Source: Desulfobacterales bacterium
GTDB taxonomy: Bacteria; Desulfobacterota; Desulfobacteria; Desulfobacterales; JAUCGF01
NCBI GenBank assembly: GCA_029940345.1
Contig: JAOZRC010000232.1
Location: 1 to 7,767 of the forward strand
Reading direction: 5' to 3'
DNA length: 7,767 nt
A model generated the notes under the pieces. It saw nothing but the letters and a program-made list of their open reading frames with translations, did not search any database and had not been told where the DNA came from. A program made the position numbers and the translations under genes. Each line of letters opens with the position of its first letter. Position 1 is the stretch's first letter. This document shows positions 6,956-7,767 of this stretch, in pieces.

Positions 6956-7053
6956 AATTTATCTACTTGATTTTATTTGAAATATTGATATTGCTTTTTC
7001 AAAAAGGGAAAAAAACAATGCAAAAAAAGAGCCAAAAAAGGAGGACCTCGCAA
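6914..7053 (+). repeat. three direct copies of a 13-nt leader motif
   Basis: GAGAACCTCGCAA at 6914-6926, GAGATCCTCGCAA at 6943-6955 and GAGGACCTCGCAA at 7041-7053 differ only at two internal positions. The first two are 29 bp apart and the third is 98 bp further, about 46 bp before the first CRISPR repeat. They stand out in an otherwise AT-rich leader. They are likely protein-binding sites or marks left by an earlier duplication. Confidence 0.65.
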
Positions 7054-7098
7054 ACAGGGTTTAAACTGCCTGAAATAATTGAAAAAAAATAGGGTGCT

Positions 7099-7730
7099 GT
7101 GGAAATCATTGACCTGATTTAAAAGGGATTGCGACATTTTTTGGATACGTCCACTTGGGACGTTCCCATTCAGGTGGAAATCATTGACCTGATTTAAAAG
7201 GGATTGCGACATTCATTTAACACTCAAACGATATAAATATCGTTTGAGTGGAAATCATTGACCTGATTTAAAAGGGATTGCGACATCTCGTTCTGTCCTA
7301 AGCCATTGTTACCAGCCATGGTGGAAATCATTGACCTGATTTAAAAGGGATTGCGACATCTTTCCAACACCAATCATCATTAATCATTGATACATGTGGA
7401 AATCATTGACCTGATTTAAAAGGGATTGCGACATCCAATCTTCGTACGCGTTCGCGTTTACTTTTTGGGTGGAAATCATTGACCTGATTTAAAAGGGATT
7501 GCGACACCTTTAGATTCTTTCATCCATAAAGCAGCTTTATCAGGTGGAAATCATTGACCTGATTTAAAAGGGATTGCGACATATAAGAGGATTGCAGATT
7601 CTAGAAATCTAACAACTCGTGGAAATCATTGACCTGATTTAAAAGGGATTGCGACAGTGAAGATTTAGTATATTTAAGTAAAATTAATTTCTGTGGAAAT
7701 CATTTACCTGATATAAAAGGGATTGCGACA
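7099..7730 (+). CRISPR. CRISPR array: nine 38-nt repeats, eight spacers
   Basis: Repeats begin GTGGAAATCATTG and end AAAAGGGATTGCGACA; the last A is present in all nine, so I count 38 rather than 37 nt. Copies start at 7099, 7174, 7248, 7321, 7396, 7469, 7544, 7619 and 7693. The first eight are identical, and the ninth has G-to-T at repeat position 13 and T-to-A at position 21. Spacers are 37, 36, 35, 37, 35, 37, 37 and 36 nt and all different. The repeat has an internal inverted repeat, AAATCA (5-10) and TGATTT (17-22), around a 6-nt loop, so the crRNA can fold. The 3' end ATTGCGAC resembles the ATTGAAAC handle common in type I and III systems. The type cannot be set without effector genes. 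The leader is on the left, so transcription is rightward. The array may continue beyond the window. Confidence 0.97.
7221..7250 (+). other. spacer 2 hairpin: 13-bp perfect inverted repeat
   Basis: CACTCAAACGATA (7221-7233) and TATCGTTTGAGTG (7238-7250) are perfect complements around a 4-nt TAAA loop. Ten pairs lie wholly in the spacer (7212-7247), and the last three use GTG from the start of the third repeat. The RNA from this unit would be strongly self-structured. Confidence 0.9.
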
Positions 7731-7767
7731 TATTTGCAGTTCAGCGTTCCCCTTGACTACGGATTGT
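7731..7767 (+). other. sequence after the ninth repeat (trailer or a ninth spacer cut by the window edge)
   Basis: Exactly 37 nt remain after the ninth repeat, the same as the commonest spacer length. Whether another repeat follows is not visible. The degeneracy of the ninth repeat favours an array end here. Confidence 0.4.

Larger units (their letters stand above)
6844..7098 (+). promoter_or_regulatory. CRISPR leader region
   Basis: This AT-rich stretch lies between the cas1 remnant and the first repeat, with long A and T runs around 6990-7040 and 7081-7090. It contains no convincing gene. Leader polarity is supported by the degenerate repeat at the opposite end of the array. It should carry the array promoter and the integration signals. 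The marked features inside it are three GAG[A/G][A/T]CCTCGCAA copies and a set of alternative hairpins, listed separately. Confidence 0.75.

Noticed and set aside
6910..7092. 60-codon open frame in the CRISPR leader
   Set aside because: Low-complexity Lys-rich product, overlaps the hairpins and repeat motifs, and has no homology I can recognise.

Overview
This window looks like chromosomal DNA from a Gram-negative, probably anaerobic bacterium. Desulfobacterota is my best guess, resting only on the overall style of the proteins, the scattered heptamer repeats and the CRISPR context; no rRNA or taxonomic marker is present. All recognisable genes are on the + strand.

Layout: (1) 3-1190 is the C-terminal part of a large SMC/Rad50-like coiled-coil ATPase (YhaN-like), cut by the left edge. 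(2) 1250-5807 is a tight three-gene set: a roughly 12-helix membrane protein of unknown family (1250-2494), a divergent actin-fold (MreB-like) ATPase (2509-3579), and a bifunctional class A penicillin-binding protein (3576-5807). The penicillin-binding protein carries an extra N-terminal domain that looks like a degenerate response-regulator receiver. Spacing is 14 bp, then a 4-bp ATGA overlap, which suggests one transcript and translational coupling. The set looks like a dedicated peptidoglycan-synthesis or morphogenesis module: cytoplasmic filament-type ATPase, membrane partner, and cell-wall polymerase/crosslinker with a cytoplasmic regulatory head. (3) 5808-6000 is noncoding and holds two copies of a period-7 degenerate repeat (unit roughly [G/C]AACATC); a third copy lies at the 3' end of the membrane-protein gene. 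(4) 6001-6843 is a cas1 pseudogene, missing its N-terminal coding part and carrying an in-frame TAA at 6172-6174, although the metal-binding residues downstream are intact. (5) 6844-7098 is an AT-rich CRISPR leader with three copies of a 13-nt motif and alternative hairpins. (6) 7099-7730 is a CRISPR array of nine 38-nt repeats and eight spacers of 35-37 nt; the last repeat is degenerate and the window ends 37 nt after it. No effector cas genes and no cas2 are in view.

The strongest candidates for something undescribed are the pseudo-receiver/PBP1 fusion with its actin-like partner, and a spacer that is almost wholly a perfect hairpin. The array is well preserved beside a broken cas1, so spacer acquisition, if still active, would need Cas1 supplied from elsewhere.
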